Positions 9,098 to 18,811 of a DNA stretch of 64,000 bases are shown here, one piece after another. Below the pieces are notes generated by a model. That model was not told the DNA's origin and ran no database searches. It saw only the letters and a program-made list of their open reading frames with translations. Position numbers and translations under genes: made by a program. Each line of letters opens with the position of its first letter. Positions within the stretch are counted from its first letter, which is position 1. The stretch comes from Bacteroidales bacterium F22 (GTDB taxonomy: Bacteria > Bacteroidota > Bacteroidia > Bacteroidales > Bacteroidaceae): positions 1,798,001 to 1,862,000 of the forward strand of contig CP095414.1 in assembly GCA_029541985.1 (NCBI GenBank), read 5' to 3'.

Positions 9098-10915
9098 ATG
9101 AAAAATATATATAAACAAGTCTTCATGGCTATATGTACAGTGACTGCTCTAGTTAGCATGCAAGCATGTAGCGATAGTTATTTCTTGGATCCATTGGAGC
9201 AAACACTAACAAAGGATTCACTCTATGTCAACTCATTGCGTGCACAATCGGTCCTGAATCAAGCATATTATAACATCCCTTACAAATGGCCTTGGAAATG
9301 GGGTAATAGTGGATATAATAACCAATCTTGTATCAATCAAGATATTCTAGCATCACTTACAGATGAAGGTGTAGCTACATGTTCATGGACAGGAGCTCCC
9401 AAACTGTATTATATCAATGCGTTGACTCCTGATGTGGTTGGGATAAATGGAAAAGGAAATAAGACAAGTGTAGAGCATGTTTTCGAGGCTCCTTACAATT
9501 ATGGTCGTCATGCTTGGCTGTTTTTGGAAAATTACAAGAAGATACCTGATGCTACACCAGAGTGGAAAAAGAATAAAGCTGCTGAAGCACGTATGCTGAT
9601 TGCTATCGGATATTTCGAATTACTCAAACGCTATGGAGGAGTACCCTACTTAGATGGTAGTCACGATGGTGATTTGAGTTCAAGTATCGAGACACGTATG
9701 CCTTTTGCTGAATTGGTTAACACAGTTGATGACTTGATTGCTCAGGCAATTCCAGATTTACCAATCAGATATACCGATACAGATTTGGGACGTATCTCAC
9801 GTGCTGCAGCTTATATGTTGAGATCTAGACTTTGGCTCTATGCAGCTAGTCCACTGTTCAACACAGATGAACCTTATATGAATATGGACGACCCAAAAGA
9901 CAACAACCTTATCTGTATGATGACTAGTACTGATCAGGAGAAGAAAGCAATTTGGGAGAAATGTGCTCAGTATACTAAAGAAGCCATTGACTTCTGTGAG
10001 AGTAATGGCTATAAACTCGTAGATACAGGTAACCCAAAAATTGATTATACGACAGCTACACGTGATTTGACAGGGAATACAGAGGTTATCTCATTCTCTC
10101 GAAGATTAAGTGGTTTCGCAGCAACTAATCCTAATAAGAACAACCTTTATGCTCGTTTCTTACCTCCCGATGCAAACAACAAAAACAATGCACGCGGTAA
10201 TCTCTCTGTCACTGAAAATATGGTGGAAATGTACCGCACTGCAGATGGGGAAGATTTTAAATTAAACGAAAATGTGAAAAACCCTTGGACAGTAAAAGCC
10301 ATGGATCCTCGTTTCTATGCTTCTATCGTGTACGATAAAGATAATTTCGGTGGTGCAGAAATAGGACTCAATGCTGGAGATCCATTTATGGCTTATTGGG
10401 TTACTGGTTATACGCTTCGTAAGTTCTTGCATGAGGAACAATATACTAGTCTTTCACAATCTATAGATGCACCCTATTTCTACATGCGATTACCAGAGCT
10501 CTATCTAAACTATGCCGAGGCACTTAATGAAATGAATGGGAATAATTCTGATATCGAAACTTATTTGAATAAAACAATTCATCGTGTAGATATGCCTACG
10601 GTTTCTACTGCAGGAAAATCACAAGAAGAAATAAGAATAGAGATTCGACGCGAACGTGCTGTAGAATTTGCCTTTGAAGACCAACGCTACTTTGATTGCA
10701 AACGATGGTTGATAGCTGACCAAATTATCGGGGTAGATAAGAATCCACGAAAAGGTGTTAAACGTCAATCAGATGGTACGTATCGTGTAGCTGATGTAGT
10801 GACAAACAATGTAAATGGCACTTATGTATGGCAAGATAAATTCTATCTAATGCCACTACCTAGAACAGAGATTCAATTACATCTCGGTATGAAACAAAAC
10901 CCTGGTTATAATTAA
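9098..10915 (+). CDS. SusD/RagB-type glycan-binding outer-membrane lipoprotein (pair 1)
   Basis: 605 residues. The signal peptide ends in a lipobox with Cys24 (MQAC), followed by SDSYF, typical of a surface-exposed lipoprotein. The helical TPR-like body (for example ARMLIAIGYFELLKRYGGVPYL near residue 165) and the conserved C-terminal segment ending QNPGYN identify SusD. It forms the lid on the SusC barrel encoded 12 bases upstream and binds the incoming glycan. It belongs to the same transcript as both SusC genes. Confidence 0.95.
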   Translation: MKNIYKQVFMAICTVTALVSMQACSDSYFLDPLEQTLTKDSLYVNSLRAQSVLNQAYYNIPYKWPWKWGNSGYNNQSCINQDILASLTDEGVATCSWTGAPKLYYINALTPDVVGINGKGNKTSVEHVFEAPYNYGRHAWLFLENYKKIPDATPEWKKNKAAEARMLIAIGYFELLKRYGGVPYLDGSHDGDLSSSIETRMPFAELVNTVDDLIAQAIPDLPIRYTDTDLGRISRAAAYMLRSRLWLYAASPLFNTDEPYMNMDDPKDNNLICMMTSTDQEKKAIWEKCAQYTKEAIDFCESNGYKLVDTGNPKIDYTTATRDLTGNTEVISFSRRLSGFAATNPNKNNLYARFLPPDANNKNNARGNLSVTENMVEMYRTADGEDFKLNENVKNPWTVKAMDPRFYASIVYDKDNFGGAEIGLNAGDPFMAYWVTGYTLRKFLHEEQYTSLSQSIDAPYFYMRLPELYLNYAEALNEMNGNNSDIETYLNKTIHRVDMPTVSTAGKSQEEIRIEIRRERAVEFAFEDQRYFDCKRWLIADQIIGVDKNPRKGVKRQSDGTYRVADVVTNNVNGTYVWQDKFYLMPLPRTEIQLHLGMKQNPGYN

Positions 10916-10924
10916 TAAAACAAT

Positions 10925-13774
10925 ATGATGATACACATAAAACAATTATTCATTGCTCTTTTGATGGGAGGGACATTAATTACGAGTACGTTACTGGCTC
11001 AAAATCAGCAAGATACATCCGTGGATTCTGTCTCTACAAATCAGAAACTCCATCTAGGTTTTGATCAGTTGAACTCAAAAAAATATACTGGAGCAATCGA
11101 CTTGATTTACAGTCAACAGATTGATGATAACAGTTATACCAACTCCACCCATTCGCTAAGAGGGAAACTGTCTTCTCTAAACACCTTACAAAGTACAGGG
11201 GAACCTGGTGCTGATGATTTAACTTATGTAATCCGAGGAAAATCGTCTACATCGAGTAATGTGCCATTAATTTTAGTTGATGGATTCGAATCTCCAATTC
11301 AGTACTTGACCCAAGAAGAAATTGCTTCTGTAACCATACTTAAAGATGCTGTGGCTACAGCTATTTACGGTGTAAAAGGTGCCAATGGAGTTATTTTAGT
11401 AACCACTAAGATGGGAACAACTAATTATCAGAATAATGGTAAAGTAAGCAATGCACCTCGAATCACAGCAAAAGCTGAATATGGTATGATGCAATTGTCC
11501 AATAGTATTGATATGGTCGATGCACCTACTTATGTAGGGCTAGTTAACGAGGCCTATGTTAATGATGGATTTACCCCTCGCTATTCTGATACAGAAGTAG
11601 CTGGCTTCAAGAGTGGTACTCAACCCACAATCTATCCCAATGTAGACTGGGCGAACGAAATGTTGAAAGATTTCAGTTCAATGAAAAACATTTCTTTACA
11701 AGCAGACGGTGCATTTAAGAAGATGCGCTATTATGCATTGGTTAACTATGCCGACGCTGGAGGTTTGTTTACTCATACAGAAAAGAGTAATCGTTACAGT
11801 ACCAATAATAGTTTTCAAAGAATTAATTTCAGGTTAAACACTTCAATTAAAGTATTTGAGCACACTAAACTAGATTTGCGTATAGGGGGACGTATTCAGG
11901 ATGATAATGATCCGGAATATGGAACAGGTAGCTACTATTCTTTGCTAAATAATACACCGGCTGCTCACTATGCTATGTTCAATGATAACGGTAGTTACTA
12001 TGGTAATAATTTTTATCGAACCAATCCTCTAGCCGTTATTGAATCTAAAGGTTATACCGACAGGCACTTCCGAGCAGTTAATTTTAACGCAGCACTTACA
12101 CGTGATTTGTCTGCTTGGGTCCAAGGACTAAGCCTGAAAGGACAACTCTCTTTTATAAACACGTTTATAGCTAAAGAAAAATATACAGGTAGTTTCGCTG
12201 TATATGCTCCAGGACAAATAAAACAATATGCCGATGACGGTTCTTTTACTTGGGTTTCTGGCTACAATGAATACGGTAACAATATACCGACCAAATATAG
12301 TAAACGTGAAACGTATCAAGATCGTGATCAAAGCATGCGCGTCAGTTTTATATACGACCGTCAATTTGGTCAACATGCATGGCATGCTGTATTAGCGGGT
12401 GAACGTAATGAATCTGTCTACTATAACAATGCAGAAGCCTATCGTGACCAAGGTTTACATGCCCATGTCAACTATACCTATAGTGATACCTATATGATTG
12501 ATGCTGTAGCAGCATATAATGGTACGAATAGTTATTCCCCATCACAACGCTATGGTTTCTTTCCTGCCTTAGGATTTGGTTGGATACTCAGTAACGAAAA
12601 TTTTATGCATTCAGTACCAGCTATCGATTACCTCAAATGGCGTGTAAGTTATGGTATTACTGGTAGTGATGCATTAAATGGGTATCGCCGATTTATGTAT
12701 TATTCAGATTATGATTCTGGTACGACCTATCGATGGGGAGAAAAAGCGACCGTTTCAGATACAGGTAAAAAACTTAAGGATGTGAGCAATCCAGATGCTA
12801 GCTTCGAAAAAGGATATGTTTTCAACACTGGATTCGATGTCCGTTTCCTTAAACATTTCGATGCTACAATCGATGTATTTAAAGAAAATAGAATTGATAT
12901 ACTTAATAACATAGGAGCAGTAGTTACTGATATGTTTGGGGTGACTACACCACAGATTAATTTTGGTAAGGTAGAGAACTATGGTATGGACTTTACCCTT
13001 GGCTACAAGAACCAAATAGCCAAAGATTGGCAGTTTGATGCTCGTTTTAATCTAGGTTATGCCCATAACAAGATCAAAAAGTATATCGAAGCAAATGACG
13101 CTATTACACATCGTGTAGGGCAGAGTGTAGAGACTGGTTATGGATATTTAGCAGATGGCCTTTACCGAACTGCTGAAGAATTGGAAAATGCTCCTCAAAA
13201 CGATTTAGATTTAGTACAACTAGGAGATGTCCGTCTAGTGGATGTCAATGGTGACAATCATATCGACGAAAGTGATAAGATAGCACTCTGCAACACCTAT
13301 CCACGTACTCACTTTGGTTTACAAACCAATTTAACTTACAAGCAGTGGACACTAGCTTTGCAATTGGACGGCAAAGCTGGATACGATATCTTAGTGAATA
13401 ACAACTTGATTTATAATCCATTGAAAAGTGGCTCAGGAAACATTTCACAGTATGTAGCTGACAATCGATGGACTGCTGAAAAAGCTATGACGGCTTCCTT
13501 CCCTAGATTAAGCTATGTAGGTAACACAAACAATACTGCATCCAGTACATTCTGGCAAAAAAGTGGAGATTACCTCAAAATACGTACTGTAGAAATTGGT
13601 TACAATTTCTCTCGTGAATTAATCAATAAAGTAGGGTTGCATCATGCAAAACTGTATGTACGTGGTCATAATCTATATACTTTCGATCATTTGGTCAAAG
13701 GTTATGATCCAGAAGTAGGAGCTGCCTACCCTTTACTTCGTACCTATAGCCTTGGTTTAAATTTAGTTTTCTAA
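10925..13774 (+). CDS. Second SusC-type TonB-dependent transporter, lacking the N-terminal extension
   Basis: 949 residues. A signal peptide (to about residue 26) is followed almost at once by the plug region. The carboxypeptidase-regulatory-like domain of ordinary SusC proteins is missing, and the usual VVVGYGTQK-type entry is replaced by LHLGFDQLNSKKYTGAI (residues 42-58), which can be aligned with it but has no clear TonB box. The plug (VPLILVDGFESPIQYL, VTILKDAVATAIYGVKGANG) and barrel are otherwise intact, ending LNLVF. It is 9 bases after susD and 17 bases before another susD. It may carry a related or larger fragment of the same glycan; how it contacts TonB is open. Confidence 0.9.
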   Translation: MMIHIKQLFIALLMGGTLITSTLLAQNQQDTSVDSVSTNQKLHLGFDQLNSKKYTGAIDLIYSQQIDDNSYTNSTHSLRGKLSSLNTLQSTGEPGADDLTYVIRGKSSTSSNVPLILVDGFESPIQYLTQEEIASVTILKDAVATAIYGVKGANGVILVTTKMGTTNYQNNGKVSNAPRITAKAEYGMMQLSNSIDMVDAPTYVGLVNEAYVNDGFTPRYSDTEVAGFKSGTQPTIYPNVDWANEMLKDFSSMKNISLQADGAFKKMRYYALVNYADAGGLFTHTEKSNRYSTNNSFQRINFRLNTSIKVFEHTKLDLRIGGRIQDDNDPEYGTGSYYSLLNNTPAAHYAMFNDNGSYYGNNFYRTNPLAVIESKGYTDRHFRAVNFNAALTRDLSAWVQGLSLKGQLSFINTFIAKEKYTGSFAVYAPGQIKQYADDGSFTWVSGYNEYGNNIPTKYSKRETYQDRDQSMRVSFIYDRQFGQHAWHAVLAGERNESVYYNNAEAYRDQGLHAHVNYTYSDTYMIDAVAAYNGTNSYSPSQRYGFFPALGFGWILSNENFMHSVPAIDYLKWRVSYGITGSDALNGYRRFMYYSDYDSGTTYRWGEKATVSDTGKKLKDVSNPDASFEKGYVFNTGFDVRFLKHFDATIDVFKENRIDILNNIGAVVTDMFGVTTPQINFGKVENYGMDFTLGYKNQIAKDWQFDARFNLGYAHNKIKKYIEANDAITHRVGQSVETGYGYLADGLYRTAEELENAPQNDLDLVQLGDVRLVDVNGDNHIDESDKIALCNTYPRTHFGLQTNLTYKQWTLALQLDGKAGYDILVNNNLIYNPLKSGSGNISQYVADNRWTAEKAMTASFPRLSYVGNTNNTASSTFWQKSGDYLKIRTVEIGYNFSRELINKVGLHHAKLYVRGHNLYTFDHLVKGYDPEVGAAYPLLRTYSLGLNLVF

Positions 13775-13791
13775 TCTGAAAAATAATCATT

Positions 13792-15534
13792 ATGAAATTA
13801 AAATCAATCTATTTAGTTGGTGTTCTTTGTAGTCTATTCCTCATGGGATGCACGGATGAAAACTACTTGAGTTACAACAAAGATAAAACCTATAGTGACC
13901 AACAAATATGGTCTCAATATAGCTATATCACAGATATGGGAACGGAAATATATGCTAGTATGCCACCTGCATTCCAAAATTATGGTGGCGGATTCCTAGC
14001 AAGTTCCACAGATGATTGTGAAAACTCTAATGTACGTAACAGTATTCAAAACATTAATTTGGGAACTTGGACACCTTTTACAAATCCTTTGAGCAGGTGG
14101 ACTACACTTTATAAGGGAATCTACAATGCCAATGACTTCATTGCTCATGCCGATACCTGCACTTTATACCTCGAAGAGTATGATCAGACGACTAAAAAGA
14201 GCCATATGACCAAACTGAGACATTTACGTGGTGAAGCTCGTTTTCTAAAAGCCTATTATTATTTCGAACTAATGAAACGTTATGGAGAGGTACCTATAGC
14301 TGAATCATGGACTGACACTTATACACCAGCCGATGGTAAAAGAGCTTCAGTAAATCAACTCATGAACCTCATGGAAGAGGTCTGCAATGATGCAGTGGAG
14401 CTATTACCTGATGTGAAACTCGGTAAGTGTGTCGATGGGTCAATGACTAACGCAGAATACAAAAATTCCTTAGGAAGACCTACCATAGGTACTGCTTATG
14501 CCTTGCTTTCAAGAGCGTATCTTTACGCCGCTAGTCCACTTATGAATCCCGACGGTACTCATGATGACTATTATTTAAAGTGCATCGAATATTCTAGCAA
14601 ATTATTTGATCGTTATGCGCTTGCAAGTAGCTACAAGCAACTATTTACGCCAGGTTCTGGGACGATGAAAAATAATACAGAGGTTATACTCGACAGACGT
14701 TTTAGTTCGAGTAATTCACTAGAAGGATCGAACTTCCCTACCGGCTATTATGGTGGTTATGGACGTGCCAATCCGACTCAAGATTTAGTGGATGCTTACG
14801 AAATGAGTGATGGGTCTGATTTCGATTGGTCTAATCAAGAACAAGCTGCTAATCCATACATTAATAGAGACCAACGTTTCGAAGCCACTATCTTGCATAA
14901 CGGAGAAGAAATGGCTGGACGGCAGATTCAGACTTGGACAGGAGGATTAGATGCTGCGTCTAGCTCCACCATAGGTACGCGCACAGGCTATTATCTTGAA
15001 AAATATATCGATACGACGCTAGACCTATACAAGGGGCAAAAGTCATTGCATTACTGGTATCTTTTTAGGTATGCTGAGGTTCTGCTTAATTATGCCGAAG
15101 CGATGAACGAACTTTATGGTCCTAATGTTGATCCAAATGGCTATGGTAAAACTGCTCTTGATGCAATTAATGAAGTACGTGAACGTGCTGGTCAACCAGA
15201 TCTAGAAGCCGCCGATTATACACAAGAAACCTTTAGAAATAAAGTTCGCCACGAAAGACGAATAGAATTGGCTTTTGAAAATCATCGACATTGGGATGTA
15301 CGACGCTGGAAAATTGCCGAAAATACAATCGGAGCACCTATTCATGGAGTAGATATCGAACGAGCTGTCACTTCAGATTCTACTACCGGCGAAGAAGTGG
15401 AGCACTTTACTTATACAATCAAAACAGTGGAATCGCGTGTCTTTGAAAATAAAATGTATTTGTATCCTATACCCGCATCACAGTTGTATGATAACAATGA
15501 TTTGGTACAGAATCCTGGATGGGAATATAACTAA
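13792..15534 (+). CDS. SusD/RagB-type glycan-binding lipoprotein (pair 2)
   Basis: 580 residues with a lipobox cysteine at position 20 (FLMGC) and the SusD architecture: N-terminal helices, the RHLRGEARFLKAYYYFELMKR segment near residue 145, and the C-terminal ARG-rich RHERRIELAFENHRHWDVRRW block before the final QNPGWEYN. It is the partner of the SusC gene 17 bases upstream. It is clearly different from the first SusD in this operon, so the two pairs are not a recent duplication and may bind different parts of one glycan. Confidence 0.95.
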   Translation: MKLKSIYLVGVLCSLFLMGCTDENYLSYNKDKTYSDQQIWSQYSYITDMGTEIYASMPPAFQNYGGGFLASSTDDCENSNVRNSIQNINLGTWTPFTNPLSRWTTLYKGIYNANDFIAHADTCTLYLEEYDQTTKKSHMTKLRHLRGEARFLKAYYYFELMKRYGEVPIAESWTDTYTPADGKRASVNQLMNLMEEVCNDAVELLPDVKLGKCVDGSMTNAEYKNSLGRPTIGTAYALLSRAYLYAASPLMNPDGTHDDYYLKCIEYSSKLFDRYALASSYKQLFTPGSGTMKNNTEVILDRRFSSSNSLEGSNFPTGYYGGYGRANPTQDLVDAYEMSDGSDFDWSNQEQAANPYINRDQRFEATILHNGEEMAGRQIQTWTGGLDAASSSTIGTRTGYYLEKYIDTTLDLYKGQKSLHYWYLFRYAEVLLNYAEAMNELYGPNVDPNGYGKTALDAINEVRERAGQPDLEAADYTQETFRNKVRHERRIELAFENHRHWDVRRWKIAENTIGAPIHGVDIERAVTSDSTTGEEVEHFTYTIKTVESRVFENKMYLYPIPASQLYDNNDLVQNPGWEYN

Positions 15535-15551
15535 CCTACAATTTTAAAACA

Positions 15552-16535
15552 ATGAAGAAACATATAAAATCTATTTTTACAACTACTGCTCTTGGTATTA
15601 TACTTTGGGCATGTAACAGTAGTGATGACACAATCAATTCGAATATTGCTCAGGTAGGGCTCGAATATGCTAAGACTGAAACAGTCCTTAAAGTACCAAA
15701 TGATGGTGAACCAGAAGAACCCTTGCTACTTGATGTAGCTAAGATTAGCTATTATGGAGGAATGGAATCGAGTTACAATGTCCCCGTTGAAGTGCTTTCT
15801 CAGGAGGAACTAGAATATTATCTCACAGCAGACTCTTTGTGGCTAGGAAAGGATGTAGAAATACTCCCAGAGAACCTCTATTCACTAGATGAAACGGTGC
15901 CAGTCACTCGTGGTAATGTATGTAAACTACCCTTGACGATTGATTATAATCAAGCACTGTTATTAGATAAAACTAAGACCTATATATCTGGTGTTCGGAT
16001 ATTAGATGGTGAAAATATAAAGGTAAATCAATCTAGAAATTTATGCTTAGCAAAAGTGACTGCTGAGATGTACACGCCAATACCTGAATTAGATACTAAA
16101 ATGTCAGATACTTTTATCGAAGGTAATAATATAGCTCCAAAGGCTATCGTAGAGACATCATCTAATCTTAATTCATCTTACAATGGTGATAATTTAATCG
16201 ATGGGATAATCTATACAACCAAGTCTAGATGGATTAGTGCTAAAAAATCGATGCCTGCTACTGTCGATTTTACTTTTGAAGAGAAACATAAAATTTCAGC
16301 TATCAATATTTACGAAGATATACAAGGAGCTGATATTATAGAGTTTAAGTCAGGAAGTGTTCAATATTGGAATGGTGAGCAATGGGTAGATATTATTTCA
16401 TTTACTGATAATGTTTACCAGAAAATGGGTATTAGCTTCAATACCTTCAAAACGTCCAAAATTAGACTGTACATTACTGCTGGAGGTAATGATAATCTTT
16501 GTCGATTGTGCGAAGTTCAAATCATTGGAGATTAA
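15552..16535 (+). CDS. Surface lipoprotein with DUF1735-like and F5/8 type C (discoidin) domains
   Basis: 327 residues. The lipobox cysteine is at position 21 (LWAC), followed by the acidic NSSDD stretch typical of surface export in this phylum. Residues about 35-165 resemble the DUF1735 beta-domain often found in Sus-linked glycan-binding proteins. Residues about 195-327 look like an F5/8 type C carbohydrate-binding fold (NLIDGI, WISAKKSMPATVDFTFEE, KISAINIYEDI, ending LCRLCEVQIIGD). No enzymatic domain was seen. It is the last gene of the operon and probably acts as a SusE/F-like or SGBP glycan-capture protein. Confidence 0.8.
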   Translation: MKKHIKSIFTTTALGIILWACNSSDDTINSNIAQVGLEYAKTETVLKVPNDGEPEEPLLLDVAKISYYGGMESSYNVPVEVLSQEELEYYLTADSLWLGKDVEILPENLYSLDETVPVTRGNVCKLPLTIDYNQALLLDKTKTYISGVRILDGENIKVNQSRNLCLAKVTAEMYTPIPELDTKMSDTFIEGNNIAPKAIVETSSNLNSSYNGDNLIDGIIYTTKSRWISAKKSMPATVDFTFEEKHKISAINIYEDIQGADIIEFKSGSVQYWNGEQWVDIISFTDNVYQKMGISFNTFKTSKIRLYITAGGNDNLCRLCEVQIIGD

Positions 16536-16582
16536 AACAATACATTAATCTCGTTTCTGATAAGCATCAGTAAACAGATAGC

Positions 16583-16634
16583 AAAGAAAAGGAGTTAAGT
16601 GCTTAGATACAAGCACCTAACTCCTTTTCTTTTT
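16583..16634 (+). terminator. Strong terminator of the first Sus operon
   Basis: AAAGAAAAGGAGTTA plus AGTGCTT (16583-16604) pairs with AAGCAC and TAACTCCTTTTCTTT (16611-16632), with one unpaired C and a 6-base loop, followed by a T-rich run. It closes the five-gene operon and can also act on leftward transcripts. Confidence 0.85.
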
Positions 16635-16645
16635 AGAGTTGTCAA

Positions 16646-16882
16646 CTACCAAAGAAGATTGAATTTCTTTATTTCTGCATCAGTATGTTCTCTCGGAGAA
16701 ATAGAGAGGTCATAGAACTGCTCCTATTTTTACTCAAGAGTGTAGGTAGTAAAGAGATTCCATCAGCAGCTAACTGGTCAATATTGGGCGTCTCAATCAA
16801 TTGCTGACCATAACAATCCAGTTCTGCACGTCCTCATCTGCCAAAATGTAGATGAGATTGGGCTTTTCCTGACAAGTGGTTT
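16646..16882 (-). pseudogene. Sulfatase relic (N- and C-terminal scraps)
   Basis: Directly after the stop of the adjacent minus-strand susD, the minus strand reads TTCQEKPNLIYILADED, the classic start of a type I sulfatase after its signal peptide. After a frame change it reads DCYGQQLIETPNIDQLAADG, the next conserved sulfatase block. In the third frame it then reads EQFYDLSISPREHTDAEIKK and ends FNLLW-stop (16646), like a sulfatase C-terminus (YDLSxDPxE). The start codon, signal peptide, catalytic C/S-x-P-x-R region and nearly all of the roughly 450-residue body are gone. This is an internally deleted, frameshifted gene that once followed susD in this locus. Confidence 0.75.
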
Positions 16883-16888
16883 ACAGAA

Positions 16889-18793
16889 TTAATAGCCTGG
16901 ATTCTGAGTAAGACTTGGATTCAGAACAATTTCATCTGTTGGTACTTGGTACAAATAGTATTTGTCATCCCAACCTTTGCCTTCTGTCTTGACAGGATCT
17001 GACCATAGATAGATGTATCCCTCTGTGAGGTTATCATCCTTTAATCCGGTAGCAAGGTCAACAAAACCTTCATTCGTTTTCAATTCCCCCCGATTGGTCC
17101 ACATACCATTTTGTTGGTGATTGACAAACCAATGAGCACACTTCCAGCGACGTACGTCATAGATTCCAAAACCTTCACCCATCAATTCGATGATACGTTC
17201 ACGACGAACTTCCCAAGTAAGTGGGTCTATCTGACTTCCATTGTCATCTTCAGGACGATTAGGAGCAAATGAATCATCTATGTCAGAAACAATTAGATGT
17301 CCGATTCCTGCACGATCACGAAGTCTATTGATAGATTCATCAGCAACTGACTGAGTAAATTCACTCAACTCTACCATAGCCTCAGCGTAGTTAAGAATAG
17401 CTTCTTCTACCTTAAAAATGGGTTTATCTGCTACATTTAGCCATTTATTGTTATAATTCTCATCCCAAAGACAAGCATTTTTCCACACATAATAACCAGA
17501 TCGACAAGAAATATACCCTTTGGTTGTAGAAGATGTTCCATGGACAAAATTTGGTATGCGCTCAAGGAGTGATGCGCCCCAATTTTGGAAAGGTAAGCGT
17601 TTCATACCTACTCCAGGATTACTACACGTAGTATTAGCTCCCATAATATCTATATACTCTCTATCAGCAGGATTGTCAGTATAGGACCATGTGGGATATT
17701 CTCCTCCGCCTTTTTGTACTAGATATGGTGGAATCAGAACATGATACATACGTGGGTCTCTATTACGGAAAGTCGAATACATATCTTTATCTCCTGCATA
17801 AAGAGAAGAGTTAGTAATTGTCTTACCATCTTTGCATAGGTATAGGTCAACCATATGCTGAGGCATCTCAGCAATACTAGATGATGTCTGTTCATTAAAT
17901 CCGGCAGGACTTGTAATCAAATCTTTAACATATTCTTGATAAAGAATAATGCCAGGTACTTCTTTCAAATCAGGAGAAGTCCACATTTCACCGTATCCAG
18001 CAGCTGGTTGTCCATCAGTACCATAGTAAAGTGTCGGAAACGCATCAATAAGAAGTTTCGACACTCGTTTACACTCCATCAAATAAGTATCGGAATCACT
18101 CAAGCCATGATACTTTCGCCAGGTACCTTCCCGAAGCGAATATCTCGACAAAGCCATACGCACACAATTAATATCTATCGTATTTGCTCCATCAAGGGAA
18201 GAGAAATTACCGATATTCTCTTCTGCCCATTTGAGGTCATCGAGGATATGTTTTGCTACTTCATCGCGTGGTGTACGCGTACCATAGGCTTCTTTTGAAG
18301 TTTCATCATAAACTCCCTCGACCCAAGGGACATCACCAAAACGGTCAATTAACTCCATATACCAATAAGAGCGAAAGAATAGACCTACAGCTTTCCAGTG
18401 AGCTTTTTCATCTTCTTTCATATCGTTGCCCTCTTCAATATGACTAAGCATCAAATTGACTTTACGAATATAAGAGAAATCCCATCCATTGCCTGATGTA
18501 GCTTCTGCTACTGTCTGATAAGCATAAGGATTGTACCCATTTTTAAAAGACAAATAACCAGAGTATCGGTCTCCACGATAGGTAGAATAATCTCCTTTTC
18601 TAGTAAAAGAGGTTGAGATTGTTCTATCTTTGAACATATCATAACAACCCCACATATATGATTTGAAATTGTCATAAGTTTTGAAAGCCGTTTCTTCAAC
18701 AAGAGACGTCTTCGGATATTTCTCTAAGAAACTATCATTGCATGACGCCAAACAAAACGATGCAATAACTGCTATAAATAATATTTTTTTCAT
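16889..18793 (-). CDS. SusD/RagB-type glycan-binding lipoprotein (sigma-regulated locus)
   Basis: 634 residues, lipobox cysteine at position 18 (LASC), SusD-type helical body (VGLFFRSYWYMELIDRFGDV near residue 138), the RRERIIELMGEGFGIYDVRRW block near residue 545, and the C-terminal TQNPGY. It lies 18 bases after the STN-containing SusC on the same strand and forms the surface lid of that transporter. Remains of a sulfatase follow immediately, so the original substrate was probably a sulfated glycan such as mucin O-glycan or a glycosaminoglycan (inference). Confidence 0.95.
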   Translation of the reverse strand: MKKILFIAVIASFCLASCNDSFLEKYPKTSLVEETAFKTYDNFKSYMWGCYDMFKDRTISTSFTRKGDYSTYRGDRYSGYLSFKNGYNPYAYQTVAEATSGNGWDFSYIRKVNLMLSHIEEGNDMKEDEKAHWKAVGLFFRSYWYMELIDRFGDVPWVEGVYDETSKEAYGTRTPRDEVAKHILDDLKWAEENIGNFSSLDGANTIDINCVRMALSRYSLREGTWRKYHGLSDSDTYLMECKRVSKLLIDAFPTLYYGTDGQPAAGYGEMWTSPDLKEVPGIILYQEYVKDLITSPAGFNEQTSSSIAEMPQHMVDLYLCKDGKTITNSSLYAGDKDMYSTFRNRDPRMYHVLIPPYLVQKGGGEYPTWSYTDNPADREYIDIMGANTTCSNPGVGMKRLPFQNWGASLLERIPNFVHGTSSTTKGYISCRSGYYVWKNACLWDENYNNKWLNVADKPIFKVEEAILNYAEAMVELSEFTQSVADESINRLRDRAGIGHLIVSDIDDSFAPNRPEDDNGSQIDPLTWEVRRERIIELMGEGFGIYDVRRWKCAHWFVNHQQNGMWTNRGELKTNEGFVDLATGLKDDNLTEGYIYLWSDPVKTEGKGWDDKYYLYQVPTDEIVLNPSLTQNPGY

Positions 18794-18811
18794 TTAATCC
18801 TTTTTTAGGTG

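Noticed and set aside
5891..15534. Recent tandem duplication of a susCD pair
   Set aside because: The two SusC and the two SusD proteins differ strongly in sequence and in N-terminal architecture, so any duplication is old.
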